DNA of 64,000 nucleotides from Flavobacterium lipolyticum (GCF_020905335.1 NZ_JAJJMN010000001.1:62001-126000); one strand, 5' to 3'. Numbered from the stretch's first letter, positions 28,844 to 38,501 are shown. Numbers and translations: made by a program. The notes: a model not told the origin generated them from the letters alone.

Positions 28844-29509
28844 TTAATCGCATTTCCACTTTTGGTTCGAGACTTTATCCTTTAGACCTGTCTTTAAATT
28901 ATAATGCCACCACTCCGAATCAAAAGAATTGAATCCGTTTTTGATCATCACTCTTTTTAAATATTTTCGATTTGCTTTGACTGACACTGGAAATTTTTTA
29001 TAATTATGACTGGCCTCAATGCCAAAAAAATCAAAATTAGTACCCATTTCCAGCTCCTCTCCCTTCGCATTTACTAAAGTTATATCAACGGCTCCTCCTT
29101 TGTTATGGATGGAGCCTTTTTTTGGATCTGCCACATACTCCGGATTCGATACAATCTCCCACATCTTTTTCTGAATCGATAAAGGCCTGTAACAATCGAA
29201 AAGTTTTATCTTACACCCATCTTTCATAAAATCTTTATTCGCCGCTATCAGCGCTTTTACCGTTTTATAACGCAACAAACATTCGGCACAATCATAGACT
29301 TTAGCCTTCAAAAAATTATCTTCTGTAGCATATTTCATATCATAAACGAAATCACTACTGTAATCTTTTAAATTCACAAAAGTGGTGTCGGCAATTTCTT
29401 CGTTATCCTCAGATGAATAGGATTCATTTTGAGCATTTGAAGAAAGTCCATAAAAGAAAAGTCCAAACAGAAAAAATAAAGTATGAGCGGAAGAAGAACT
29501 TAATTTCAT
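28844..29509 (-). CDS. D-alanyl-D-alanine dipeptidase (VanX/DdpX, M15D)
   Basis: This 221-aa exported protein has an N-terminal signal region (about 1-26). The zinc and catalytic motifs are SIHNKGGAVDIT (SxHxxGxAxD) and SEWWHYNL (ExWH). The family hydrolyses D-Ala-D-Ala. Periplasmic forms such as DdpX recycle the dipeptide as nutrient, and an N-terminal export signal favours that role over vancomycin resistance. No vanH, vanA or vanRS genes are nearby. Confidence 0.9.
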   Translation of the reverse strand: MKLSSSSAHTLFFLFGLFFYGLSSNAQNESYSSEDNEEIADTTFVNLKDYSSDFVYDMKYATEDNFLKAKVYDCAECLLRYKTVKALIAANKDFMKDGCKIKLFDCYRPLSIQKKMWEIVSNPEYVADPKKGSIHNKGGAVDITLVNAKGEELEMGTNFDFFGIEASHNYKKFPVSVKANRKYLKRVMIKNGFNSFDSEWWHYNLKTGLKDKVSNQKWKCD

Positions 29510-29938
29510 GATAAATATATATTGAAAGAAGTAAATATAAACAAATCCACGTAAGCTAATCCAATCAAACTTCTAAATCTAACCTGTCTGCATGATATTT
29601 TCCTTTGCTCCCTTGCCTTTTAGCTCTCTAAAAACTAACCAGACAGCATGATAAGACGGGCGTTGCTATTTTTCCAGAACAGATATTGCCCGAAATTCTT
29701 ATAACAAAATTCAACAAAATCATAAATCATTATTAATTAATTATTTACACTCTTTTTTCTTCAATATAAAAAAATGTCCGTCTTCTATTTATTCGATTAA
29801 CTCAACTATTAACCTTTGGGGCGGTAAAAAAACATATTGGAAAGCTTAAAATTCTTATATTTACTTTTTACCTAGCCGAATAACACTATGGACACAATCG
29901 ATTCCCCCTGTTATGCTAGTTCATAATAAGCAGTCAAG
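29510..29938. other. Intergenic region, no gene seen
   Basis: This is 429 AT-rich bases between divergent genes. It has a weak repeat of the word CTGTCTGCATGAT / CAGACAGCATGAT but no coding frame or RNA gene. It should hold the promoters of the dipeptidase and of the 29939 gene. Confidence 0.45.
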
Positions 29939-30676
29939 ATGGAGAAATATACAGCAGAAACCACACCCTTAACACTAGACGGACATCTAACATGGGATAG
30001 TAAACTAAAAAAAGCCGATTTATTACCGGATCCCCAATCCCGTTTAGATTCTGTTTACATGAAAGAAAGACCCCTTTCTGATTCCAGCATCCCATTTAGA
30101 GATCAAACAGATGTTTCCAGTAAGAAAAAAAGCATTAGCCAACTTATCGATAAACTCGATGTCGAAACCAATATTAGATATCAAAGGACAGTAGAAGATA
30201 CCTACTGTAATGTTTACTCTTATGATTATTGCTATTTCAGCGGCGTTTATCTCCCAACTGTTTGGTGGACTGAAGAAGCACTCGAAAAAATAGTGCAAGG
30301 AAAGGAAGTGGAAGCTGTTTTTGAGCAAACCGTTGAACGCATTTACTCCAGTGCTATACACGATTGGTTTCTAAAATGGGGTCCTCAATTTGGCTGGGAA
30401 AGAATGTTTACTCCCGATGAAATTCAAAACAAAGTAAATACCAATGGTGGAATAGGAATAATTTGTGCTAAAAGAAGAGAAAAAGGACTATCTGGTCATA
30501 TCGTTCCCGTTGTTCCCGAAACAAATTTAAATCTGGCCTATCGAGAGAATGGCGTAGTCCTATATCCCCTGCAATCACAGGCAGGAAAGCTTAATTATAA
30601 TTATTTTTCAGAAGTTAGAAAAGACTGGTGGAATGACGAATTATACTCCTCCTACGTATTTTATTACCATGAATAA
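29939..30676 (+). CDS. Putative papain-like (NlpC/CHAP-type) amidase, orphan
   Basis: This 245-aa protein has no signal peptide. Catalytic-type motifs appear in papain-like order: TYCNVYSYD with Cys90, a long helical stretch, SGHIVPVVPE with His187, then LQSQAG with Gln214. This matches cell-wall amidases and muramidase-like domains in which Cys and His form the dyad. Residues 1-80 are charged and probably disordered or adaptor-like. The lack of a signal peptide means it acts inside the cell or is exported by another route, for example as a toxin or effector. The next gene (31103) encodes an amidoligase-like protein, which may oppose or complement it. No secretion genes are adjacent. Confidence 0.55.
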   Translation: MEKYTAETTPLTLDGHLTWDSKLKKADLLPDPQSRLDSVYMKERPLSDSSIPFRDQTDVSSKKKSISQLIDKLDVETNIRYQRTVEDTYCNVYSYDYCYFSGVYLPTVWWTEEALEKIVQGKEVEAVFEQTVERIYSSAIHDWFLKWGPQFGWERMFTPDEIQNKVNTNGGIGIICAKRREKGLSGHIVPVVPETNLNLAYRENGVVLYPLQSQAGKLNYNYFSEVRKDWWNDELYSSYVFYYHE

Positions 30677-31102
30677 ATAAAAAGAATACCTTCAATTCTC
30701 CGCATAACCAAACATTACTGATTTACAACCTTTTAACGGTTTGGAAATAACATAATAAAGAACTACTTTCGCAACCTGAAAAAAACAGAAATCGCAAGAG
30801 TTGTAATTCGGCTATACGCTTACTTAAACAATTGATAAAAAGATAATTAACAAGAATAATAATTTTATACCCTCATTATAAAATTATTTAATCAATTTTT
30901 CAATCGATACAAGTACACAACTTCCCAGACTACTATTAATTCATACCATTTTACAAACAAAACAAAGCTTTTTTAAGAGATGCAAGCCATTAGGTCTTAT
31001 CTGTTAAAAGATCTTACGACTCAGAATTTCAGTAGATGAACTTCTTAGTTTAGCATAAAAATAAACACTTTAAAACAACCTTAAAAAAGAAAATTAGTAT
31101 AA
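30677..31102. other. Intergenic region, no gene seen
   Basis: This is 426 AT-rich bases between the amidase-like and amidoligase-like genes. No RNA gene, hairpin terminator or coding frame stands out, so it is not clear whether the two genes share a transcript. Confidence 0.45.
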
Positions 31103-32647
31103 ATGAAAGACAATCAGACAAAAAAATATTTTTGGGGAATTGGATTAGAAAACGAAACCTACATGCAATTTGAAGAATCCCTAATAGTTTCTGGTGAATT
31201 TATACAAAAAAAAATTGGGTTTGAAAAATACAGCATTGACTATCGAAAATGCTACAAACCAGAAAGTTTGGCACCTGTACTTAAAAAAGCTTTTGACACA
31301 AACGAGAGCTATAAAGTGAGCAGAATGATGAACAGTCATTCGCTGGAAAAACTGGATATAAACTATCAGCACAAAACATTATCCCCCGTAAAATCATTGG
31401 TTCCTACTGCCGAATCCGCTGAAGCAAATACACAACCACTTGAAAATCCGGAATATCTTGGAAAATCCATTATGGAACTTTTCCTTGAAGATCAACCATA
31501 CAATATTCAAAGCATGATTACCCAAAGAAACAAAACGATGGGATCTGTTCATTTCGATGGTGATTCTATAGAATTTGTAACTAAATATTTTGAAAATCGA
31601 ACAATAGCTGATTCATGCAAAGAATTAAAGGCAACCAAAAAGTTATTTCTTGATAAAATTAATGACTCAGCAATACTTAATGGTAAATTAAATTTTCCGG
31701 ATTACAACAATGGCCTTAACATGTTCATGACCAACCAGGAAAATCTTGTTTTGTTTAATAACGGAACATATCATTTTCACATTACTTTACCCTCGCTAAC
31801 AAAAGACAGCCGTATTCTCGATTATAGTGATTTTAATAAAACACATGCCAATGCTATTTATTTATTGCAATGGTTCGAGCCTTTTTTTATCGCCACCCTT
31901 GGAAGTCCTGATATTATGGGAGTGATAAGCAACACCTATAGTTTGGACAAGAAATTTACTCTAGGTTCTATGAGAAATGCCATGTCACGCTACATCGGTG
32001 TAGGAACTTTTAATAAAGCAATGCCTAAAGGCAAAATTCTAACCTATAAAGTGGATGACTTTAGAAAATTGCTAAAATTCAAAAAAGAAGATAATATTTG
32101 GTGGCGCGACCAGATTGAGACAGAAATGGAGTACGAATTACTTTCTGAAGTGGGTCTGGATTTTAATCAGGAGAAAATGTACCAAAGCGGTTTTGAATTC
32201 AGAAGTTTTGACGAATTTCCGGCAGAATACTTAAATGATGTTCTTTTTTCGATTATTCTAATTTGCGAACATTCCTTAAATCTACCTGACGTTCAATGGG
32301 GACACGATAGTAAGGTTTGGAACAATTTAGTATTCAAAACCTTAAAAACTGGCTACCTGACCGAAATCACTGAGACTGAAAAAGACACAATCCTAACCTT
32401 ATTGCAATTACTAAATCCATCAGATAGTAATTATAATGAACTAAAATCCGAATTTGAAGGCATTGTTATACTGGATCAGTTTTTCTTTAAGATTTTGGCT
32501 GTTTTACACGATAAATATAAAGACAATAACGTCTGCTTGGATCTTATGTACGGAAAAAAAACAAGTTCACCTCCGAAATGGAATAACTTTAATAAATATC
32601 AAACCGAAAAACATCTGCAACAAATAGGAGTGTTTATTGAGAATTAA
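31103..32647 (+). CDS. GCS/amidoligase (COOH-NH2 ligase)-like protein, orphan
   Basis: This 514-aa protein is unlike its neighbours. It opens with FWGIGLENETYMQFE (Glu16, Glu18), continues with GDSIEFVT (about 153-160), YHFHITLP (His224, His226), and GFEFRSFD (Glu365, Arg367). Glu-Glu, His-His and Glu-Arg in this order are what the glutamate-cysteine-ligase / amidoligase superfamily uses to bind ATP-metal and substrate. Members form peptide or amide bonds, some on peptidoglycan or peptides, and related proteins occur in large DNA viruses. The upstream gene looks like an amidase, so the pair may make and cut the same type of bond. The substrate is unknown. It ends at a strong terminator. Confidence 0.5.
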   Translation: MKDNQTKKYFWGIGLENETYMQFEESLIVSGEFIQKKIGFEKYSIDYRKCYKPESLAPVLKKAFDTNESYKVSRMMNSHSLEKLDINYQHKTLSPVKSLVPTAESAEANTQPLENPEYLGKSIMELFLEDQPYNIQSMITQRNKTMGSVHFDGDSIEFVTKYFENRTIADSCKELKATKKLFLDKINDSAILNGKLNFPDYNNGLNMFMTNQENLVLFNNGTYHFHITLPSLTKDSRILDYSDFNKTHANAIYLLQWFEPFFIATLGSPDIMGVISNTYSLDKKFTLGSMRNAMSRYIGVGTFNKAMPKGKILTYKVDDFRKLLKFKKEDNIWWRDQIETEMEYELLSEVGLDFNQEKMYQSGFEFRSFDEFPAEYLNDVLFSIILICEHSLNLPDVQWGHDSKVWNNLVFKTLKTGYLTEITETEKDTILTLLQLLNPSDSNYNELKSEFEGIVILDQFFFKILAVLHDKYKDNNVCLDLMYGKKTSSPPKWNNFNKYQTEKHLQQIGVFIEN

Positions 32648-32669
32648 AAGAAGCATTCTTAAAATACTA

Positions 32670-32719
32670 TCAAACTTTATACAACTTTAGCTTTTGTATA
32701 AAGTTTGATTTTTTTTTTA
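32670..32719 (+). terminator. Terminator after amidoligase-like gene
   Basis: TCAAACTTTATACAA and TTGTATAAAGTTTGA form a long stem, followed by a run of about ten T. Confidence 0.9.
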
Positions 32720-32737
32720 GCTACAAGATTCGATATG

Positions 32738-32881
32738 TTAGTCAACAATTACTGATTTCATAAAAGAATACTCTTCAAAACCTTTAGCTATTCTATTTCC
32801 AAACAAAGTAGGATCATTCATCCTAGCTAAACCCTTTTTTACTTCTCCTGGTCTATTCTCGATTCGATTATTGCCAGTGGC
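32738..32881 (-). pseudogene. Remnant of a coding region (C-terminal end only)
   Basis: A 47-codon minus-strand frame between two stops reads with strong protein character, including RIENRPGEVKKGLARMNDP and ending KSVIVD. There is no start codon at its head and the upstream sequence is full of stops. It looks like the surviving tail of a decayed gene, perhaps of a mobile element given the repeats alongside. I do not recognise the family. Confidence 0.4.
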
Positions 32882-32996
32882 TTAATCTGGTGAGATTAGC
32901 ACTGTCGCGATCTCTTGTTATTCTCTACTAGATTTACTTTATTACAATGGCTGAACCCATTGCTAATGTTTATCTCCACTTAGCTTAGTTTTTCAA

Positions 32997-33121
32997 AATT
33001 ACCAACTTTTAAACCTGATCCATTTTTTGTATCAATCCGGAACTATGTAGTTGAAACTGATATAAACAAAAAAACCACTCGATTTGAGTAGCTTTTTGCG
33101 AACGCACAAGCATTCGAATTA
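32997..33121. repeat. Decayed copy of the tRNA-Arg-derived composite repeat
   Basis: The order CCAACTTTTAAACCTGATCC, then ATCCGGAACTATGTAG, then AAACAAAAAAACCACTCGAT and GCGAACGCACAAGCATTCGA repeats, with many substitutions, the composite seen at 38766-38880. It is about 5.8 kb from the main array. Confidence 0.6.
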
Positions 33122-33201
33122 ACATAAACCCTTAAAAAAAGGGTAAAATTCATTTAAAATCTTTTAATTAAATCGATATTTTAGCAGTTTTGCTTAAAAA
33201 A

Positions 33202-36200
33202 TTAATCCTCTGCTTTCTTCAAATTGTCATCCGGAATTCGATCAATCAAATAATTGTAGGGATCAATACCAGCTTCAAAAGGTTTCTCTTTAGTCCTAAA
33301 AACATAAACATTGTCTTTTTTTGTTATTTTCAATCTTTTGTAAACCAAAACTTTTCCTAAACCAGAATCATTTTTTGGTTCTGCAAAAACGGCAATATCA
33401 ATATAATCCGCAACCGGTACCTGAGTTTCTTTTCCAAGTGCATCCGATCTTAATTTTTCTGAAGACGTTTTTAAAGTGATTTCGTACTCAGCCCCTACTT
33501 TTTTATACTTGGCTTCAAGCATTCGATTCGAAAATAAGGTAATGTTTTCGAACATATCCGAAATTAAATATTGCAAACTATCGGGAGTTACTTTTCGCAA
33601 TTCACTTACGGCATCTATCGAAGTTGGGAACGGCGGGTTTTTATAAGCATAAGCATCAACCAAATTTTTCAGCGCTTGATTTACTTTTTTCTCCCCAATC
33701 ATTTCTTTTAAATAATACATAACGACACTTGCTTTTTGATAGTGAATGTATTGTTGATGCTCGGTTTTCATCAAAGGCTGTTCTCCTTCAAGTTCAGAGC
33801 TTCGACCGCTTAAATAACGATCCATTTCATACTTCAGGAACTTTTTCATTTTGTCTTTCCCATATTCTTTTTCCATAACCATCAAGGCAGAATATTGTGC
33901 GAAACCTTCGCTAAACATTTCACTTCCCTGCATATTGGCTCCGCAAACCTGATGTGCCCAATACTGATGCCCCATTTCGTGTGCCGTGACATAATAAACC
34001 TGATCGATATCATCTTTATTTACTTCGCGTAAATCCACAATAAAACCGATCCCCTCACTAAAAGGCATAGTACCCGGGAAAGCTTGTGCAAAACTTTGAT
34101 ATCTTGGAAACTCGATAATTCTGCATTGTTTATGGTAGTAAGGCCCAAAGTTCTTCGTATAGTATTCTAATGATTTTTGCATGCTTTTGAGCATATTCGG
34201 AACGTTATAGGCATGCTCCTTATCATAATAAACTTCCAAATCAACGCCATTCCATTTTTTGCGCACTACTTCATATTTTGCAGAAATAAAGGAATAAAAA
34301 TTCAATGATTTTTGATCCAATTTATAAGTGAAATACTTTCTTCCGTTGGCTTCCCAGGTTTTTAATAATGATCCCGGAGCAATAGCCGTTTGATCTGGTG
34401 ATGTGCTTATCGTAGTATTCACTTCAACCCAATCCGAATCATTTCCGAGGTAGGTGTTGGCTCTGGCCGAAAGATTTCCCTCATCCAGTTTTGGCATTCT
34501 GTCTCTCTTCGGCAATTTCAGTTTGATTCGTTTGTTTTTATCTGAAATCTCCACGTCACTATTATATCCGAAAGAAGGTAAAATATCTGAATTATTGAAA
34601 AAGGTTCCGTTTTGTGTCAGTTGTGTAAAACTAACTTCGTTTTCGAATCCTTTTGTCCATTTCTTTACATCGATGTTAATCCTAATGGAATCATTTGGCA
34701 ATAAAGGTTTATCTAATTCATAAATCTGATACTCTAAACGGGAATCTTTTAGCTTCAATTTTGCTCTGGCAATACTAATTTTTAAACTATCAGATAATTG
34801 TGGCAACGTAAAATGGAGCTCTCGTATCGATACATTAGATTTGTTTTTTGCCCAAGCTTCTATTTTTGCAGTCATGTTCCGTTGTTCGGGCATGAGGTCA
34901 ATCGTGTAATTGAATTTATAAAAACGTGGCTGTACCAAATTTTCAAATTTTTTATACTTTTTCTCATACTCCACTTGTTTGTTCTCCTGCTCTTTTGAAG
35001 AATCGTAAGTGTTTAAAACTTTGGTATTGTAATAAACAAAACTACCGCAAAGTCCAAATGCAATCAAACTAATGGCTATCGAAATCTTATTTTTTCTAAG
35101 CTGTACTTTTGCATTTACCCATCTGTATTTAAATTGCTGCTCTTTACCACGAATGTAAAATGCCGTAATGACAAAACACAAGATCAAACAAAACAATATC
35201 CAATATATGTTGAACCAAATGGTAGAGGAAACAAAAGGTCCAAACCCATTCATGTCCGAGTAAGTAATGGCTGGTGTGTTACCAAAATTCAACATATTGG
35301 TATTGATTTCGAGCAATCCCCAGATGAAATTATTAACGATAACAAAAGTGACGAAAGCAAAATAAGCGATATAGCGGTTATTGATTAAATAATGAAATAA
35401 CAGAGAGATTACCGCCATAAAAGAATAACTCAGCAAAGACACCAACATTATTGATTTAAAATAAACATCCAATTTGTAATTGTAATACCCATGAGCTGTT
35501 TGTGAAATAATCCCAACAACTATTGTTAAGCCAAAAACAATGGCTAAAGCAATAATAAGAGCTACCAATTTGGAGGAGAATAAAGTACCCGTTCTGATGG
35601 GGGTTGCATCCTGAATTTCATTGATTTTGGCATCGCGTTCTTTCCACACTAAAACACCGGTATAAAAAGTAATAAATCCAATCATAAAAATACCAAAGGC
35701 ACCTCTTATAGTGTCGATTACATCATAAGTAACAGGATACTGAGCAATTCCGTAACGGCCTGTAAAACTCGTAAGACTTGCAATCAGATTAATCATTCCA
35801 ATGGAAATAATGATAATAAAAGTCGGATTTTTGATAATGGATTTAGTTTCAAATTTTACCAAATTCCAAAAGGTACTTATCGAAAAAACATCGGCTTTTG
35901 TTGTTTCAAATACCTTATTTGAAACAACAAAAGGAGCTTCAGATACTTTTGTTGTTTTACTTTCTTTACTTTTTTCTTTTTTAGCATTAAAAGAAAATTT
36001 AAAATAAACTGCCACTAAAATAATCAAACTTACTCCTATCCAGAGCAAACGGTTGGTTAATAAATCGCCATGCAAGGAGACTGCGTTTAAGTTTTTTTCA
36101 GCAACAGTGGCATATTTGGTCATAATCTTAAACGGACGAAGCCCAAAAGGATCGAGCAAATTGGCTAACCATTCTTTATGAATATCTTTAGTAAATCCGG

Positions 36201-36786
36201 AAGAGACTACATAAAATACCAAAATAAGCATAGCCCCTATGAAGGATACAATATTGCTTCTAAAAATAATCGCTAAAGCAAATAGTAATACACCTGAAAT
36301 AATGACATTTGGAATTCCGAAAACCAAAAGACCTTGCAAGTGTCCGGACCAAATGATTTCGCCAAACCTTTCCGCCGGACACATATTAAAAATGGGAGCT
36401 AATATTGGGGCAATCAGGGCACCGAGAGAAATACCCAGTAAAGGAATTACCGAAACAATCGATGCTCCAATAAATTTTCCGAAATAATAGTCCCTCTTTT
36501 TGATCGGGGAGGAAAATATAAATTGATACATTCCACTTTGAAAATCACGGTTAGCCGTGGCATTCATAAAAGCTGTGGTCATCAATAAACAAATCACTGA
36601 AAGTATGCCGTAGAATTGTTCTACTACAAAAGGTGCATTTTTGTGTATGTTACCAATGCTTTCGCCAATGGTAACCTGCTCTGATCCTACCGCGAAAAAA
36701 ACGATCAGGGTATTAATGAATAAAAAGATCCATATCATTGGTGTTTGCAACCAATATTTTAATTCATATCGTATAAATTTCCACAT
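33202..36786 (-). CDS. ABC-2 permease fused to M1-family aminopeptidase
   Basis: This is a protein of about 1,194 aa. ATG at 36786 (MWKFIRYELKYWL) is preferred to one 14 codons upstream because ABC-2 permeases begin with this amphipathic segment. Residues about 1-570 hold two sets of six membrane helices. After a last helix near 590, a periplasmic M1 gluzincin domain carries HEMGHQYWAHQ near residue 935 with the downstream Glu in EGFAQYS. The fusion suggests that the transporter moves or senses peptides handled by the peptidase. The ATPase gene is upstream on the same strand, 98 bases away, so the two form one transporter. Confidence 0.9.
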   Translation of the reverse strand: MWKFIRYELKYWLQTPMIWIFLFINTLIVFFAVGSEQVTIGESIGNIHKNAPFVVEQFYGILSVICLLMTTAFMNATANRDFQSGMYQFIFSSPIKKRDYYFGKFIGASIVSVIPLLGISLGALIAPILAPIFNMCPAERFGEIIWSGHLQGLLVFGIPNVIISGVLLFALAIIFRSNIVSFIGAMLILVFYVVSSGFTKDIHKEWLANLLDPFGLRPFKIMTKYATVAEKNLNAVSLHGDLLTNRLLWIGVSLIILVAVYFKFSFNAKKEKSKESKTTKVSEAPFVVSNKVFETTKADVFSISTFWNLVKFETKSIIKNPTFIIIISIGMINLIASLTSFTGRYGIAQYPVTYDVIDTIRGAFGIFMIGFITFYTGVLVWKERDAKINEIQDATPIRTGTLFSSKLVALIIALAIVFGLTIVVGIISQTAHGYYNYKLDVYFKSIMLVSLLSYSFMAVISLLFHYLINNRYIAYFAFVTFVIVNNFIWGLLEINTNMLNFGNTPAITYSDMNGFGPFVSSTIWFNIYWILFCLILCFVITAFYIRGKEQQFKYRWVNAKVQLRKNKISIAISLIAFGLCGSFVYYNTKVLNTYDSSKEQENKQVEYEKKYKKFENLVQPRFYKFNYTIDLMPEQRNMTAKIEAWAKNKSNVSIRELHFTLPQLSDSLKISIARAKLKLKDSRLEYQIYELDKPLLPNDSIRINIDVKKWTKGFENEVSFTQLTQNGTFFNNSDILPSFGYNSDVEISDKNKRIKLKLPKRDRMPKLDEGNLSARANTYLGNDSDWVEVNTTISTSPDQTAIAPGSLLKTWEANGRKYFTYKLDQKSLNFYSFISAKYEVVRKKWNGVDLEVYYDKEHAYNVPNMLKSMQKSLEYYTKNFGPYYHKQCRIIEFPRYQSFAQAFPGTMPFSEGIGFIVDLREVNKDDIDQVYYVTAHEMGHQYWAHQVCGANMQGSEMFSEGFAQYSALMVMEKEYGKDKMKKFLKYEMDRYLSGRSSELEGEQPLMKTEHQQYIHYQKASVVMYYLKEMIGEKKVNQALKNLVDAYAYKNPPFPTSIDAVSELRKVTPDSLQYLISDMFENITLFSNRMLEAKYKKVGAEYEITLKTSSEKLRSDALGKETQVPVADYIDIAVFAEPKNDSGLGKVLVYKRLKITKKDNVYVFRTKEKPFEAGIDPYNYLIDRIPDDNLKKAED

Positions 36787-36884
36787 AATTTTTTGTTTAA
36801 AAAGGGATAAAAGATTGACGTTTTTCAATACTGAGGGGCTACCAGACTAACTTTCTATAATCCTGGTAGTCCACCATTTTTTTC

Positions 36885-37757
36885 TTAAACTAATTCGTTT
36901 AATTTCGCGAAAAACACATCTTCGAGATTTTCCTCTGCCGGACTGAATCCGTTGTTCAAATGTGTATTCGAAAAAACGTGAATCAAAGGTTGTCCGCCAA
37001 CTAATTTATTCGAAATGACTTTGTAGTCTTTTTGGTATTCAGGTAATTCCAGTTTGGTTACTTTTTTCTCCCAAACTTTACTTTTCACTTGCAATAAAGC
37101 ATCATCAGTATTCCCGCTAAATAAAACTCTTCCTTGGTTCATTATCGCCATTTCTGTGCAAAGTTCACGAACATCCTGAACAATATGAGTAGAAAGGATA
37201 ACCACAGTATTTTCACCAATTTCACTCAAGATATTATAAAAACGATTTCTCTCGCCAGGATCCAATCCTGCAGTAGGCTCATCTACAATAACCAACTGTG
37301 GATTACCTATTAAACATTGTGCAATCCCAAAACGCTGGCGCATCCCTCCACTGTAACTGCTCACAGCATTTTTTCGATGTTCCCACAGATTGACTTTGAC
37401 CAGTAATTGTTCTATGATTTGTTTACGATCAGACTTTTTATCAAATCCTTTCAGCAACGCTAAATGATCCAGAAGTTCCACCGCTGAAGTTCTTGGATAT
37501 ACGCCAAATTCCTGTGGCAAATAACCCAGAACTTTACGAACCGCTTCTTTGTTGTTCAGTACGTCAATGTCTCCAAGAGTAACTGAACCGCTGTCAACAT
37601 CCTGCAAAGTAGCCAGTGTTCGCATTAAAGAAGATTTTCCTGCTCCATTTGGTCCAAGTAACCCAAACATTCCTTTTTTAATATGAAGTGACACATCATT
37701 CAGTGCATGCACGCCATTACTGTACTTTTTGTCCAGGTTTTTAATGATTAATTCCAT
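36885..37757 (-). CDS. ABC transporter ATP-binding protein
   Basis: This 290-aa protein has Walker A GPNGAGKSS, Q-loop LPQEFG, signature SYSGGMRQRFG, Walker B LVIVDEPTAGLD and the switch His in STHIVQD. It powers the permease-peptidase encoded next. The tail of about 70 residues is typical of ABC-2 exporters. A small dyad CTACCAG ... CTGGTAG lies between the two genes and may set their ratio. Confidence 0.95.
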   Translation of the reverse strand: MELIIKNLDKKYSNGVHALNDVSLHIKKGMFGLLGPNGAGKSSLMRTLATLQDVDSGSVTLGDIDVLNNKEAVRKVLGYLPQEFGVYPRTSAVELLDHLALLKGFDKKSDRKQIIEQLLVKVNLWEHRKNAVSSYSGGMRQRFGIAQCLIGNPQLVIVDEPTAGLDPGERNRFYNILSEIGENTVVILSTHIVQDVRELCTEMAIMNQGRVLFSGNTDDALLQVKSKVWEKKVTKLELPEYQKDYKVISNKLVGGQPLIHVFSNTHLNNGFSPAEENLEDVFFAKLNELV

Positions 37758-38063
37758 TGGTAAATTTATTTTTTTGGTTGATAATAAACACGTAAGACGT
37801 TAGTTAGATTCATTTGTTACAGTTTTGATGCAAGATTCATTTTTGGTTTGGAATAATCCCAGTTTTATTTCCCTCACAATGATTTACCCTTCTCGGAACC
37901 TTGCAATTCGCAACAAATATAATTTAACAAGAATTCACCTGTAATTAATTGTAATAATTGAAGCATCTGATGTAATAAATGAAGGGCATGATGCAATAAA
38001 TGCTTGTACATTTTTGATCTGCTCTCTCCTACCGAGCTATATCCCTAAAATCCATACAAAATA
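37758..38063. other. Intergenic region upstream of the ABC transporter
   Basis: This is about 300 bases without a coding frame. It includes a repeat of ATGCAATAAATG / ATGTAATAAATG words near 37968-38002. It should hold the ABC operon promoter (minus strand). Confidence 0.4.
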
Positions 38064-38142
38064 AAAAGCCACTCCAATTAAGTAAACATGCCCCAAAAAG
38101 CTAGACACTATTTGGAGCATGTTCAAATTGAGTGGCTTTTTG
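38064..38142. repeat. Long hairpin at the outer end of the tRNA-Arg array
   Basis: AAAAAGCCACTC-AATT and AATT-GAGTGGCTTTTT form an outer stem. Inside it AACATGCCCC and GGAGCATGTT form a second stem. It is an enlarged version of the short terminator found in the other repeat units. Confidence 0.7.
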
Positions 38143-38216
38143 TGAACGCAGAAGGATTCGAACCTTCAACCGTCCCGATAAAATCGGGATGCACTATCCG
38201 GCTCAGCTATCCACGA
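38143..38216 (-). pseudogene. tRNA-Arg-derived pseudo-tRNA, copy A
   Basis: The T-arm is near-intact, and the acceptor 5' side (TCGTGGA) no longer pairs with TGCGTTC. The hairpin TCCCG-ATTTTAT-CGGGA has a seven-base loop, so the anticodon position would read TTT. Confidence 0.75.
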
Positions 38217-38261
38217 AAACTATATAAAACAAAAAAACCACTCGATTAGAGTGGCTTTTTG

Positions 38262-38336
38262 TGAACGCAGAAGGATTTGAACCTTCGACCGTCCCGATAA
38301 AAATCGGGATACACTATCCGCCTGAGCTATTCACGA
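38262..38336 (-). pseudogene. tRNA-Arg-derived pseudo-tRNA, copy B
   Basis: As copy A but with an eight-base loop. The T-loop region has one change (TTTGAACC on plus). Confidence 0.75.
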
Positions 38337-38381
38337 AAACTATATAAAACAAAAAAACCACTCGATTAGAGTGGCTTTTTG

Positions 38382-38456
38382 TGAACGCAGAAGGATTCGA
38401 ACCTTCGACCGTCCCGATAAAAATCGGGATGCACTATCCGGCTCAGCTATCCACGA
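38382..38456 (-). pseudogene. tRNA-Arg-derived pseudo-tRNA, copy C
   Basis: As copy B, with the T-arm identical to the functional tRNA-Arg. Confidence 0.75.
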
Positions 38457-38501
38457 AAACTATATAAAACAAAAAAACCACTCGATTAGAGTGGCTTTTT
38501 G

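Noticed and set aside
28844..29509. Vancomycin-resistance vanX gene
   Set aside because: It has an export signal and no vanH, vanA or vanRS neighbours, so a nutrient-recycling dipeptidase is more likely.
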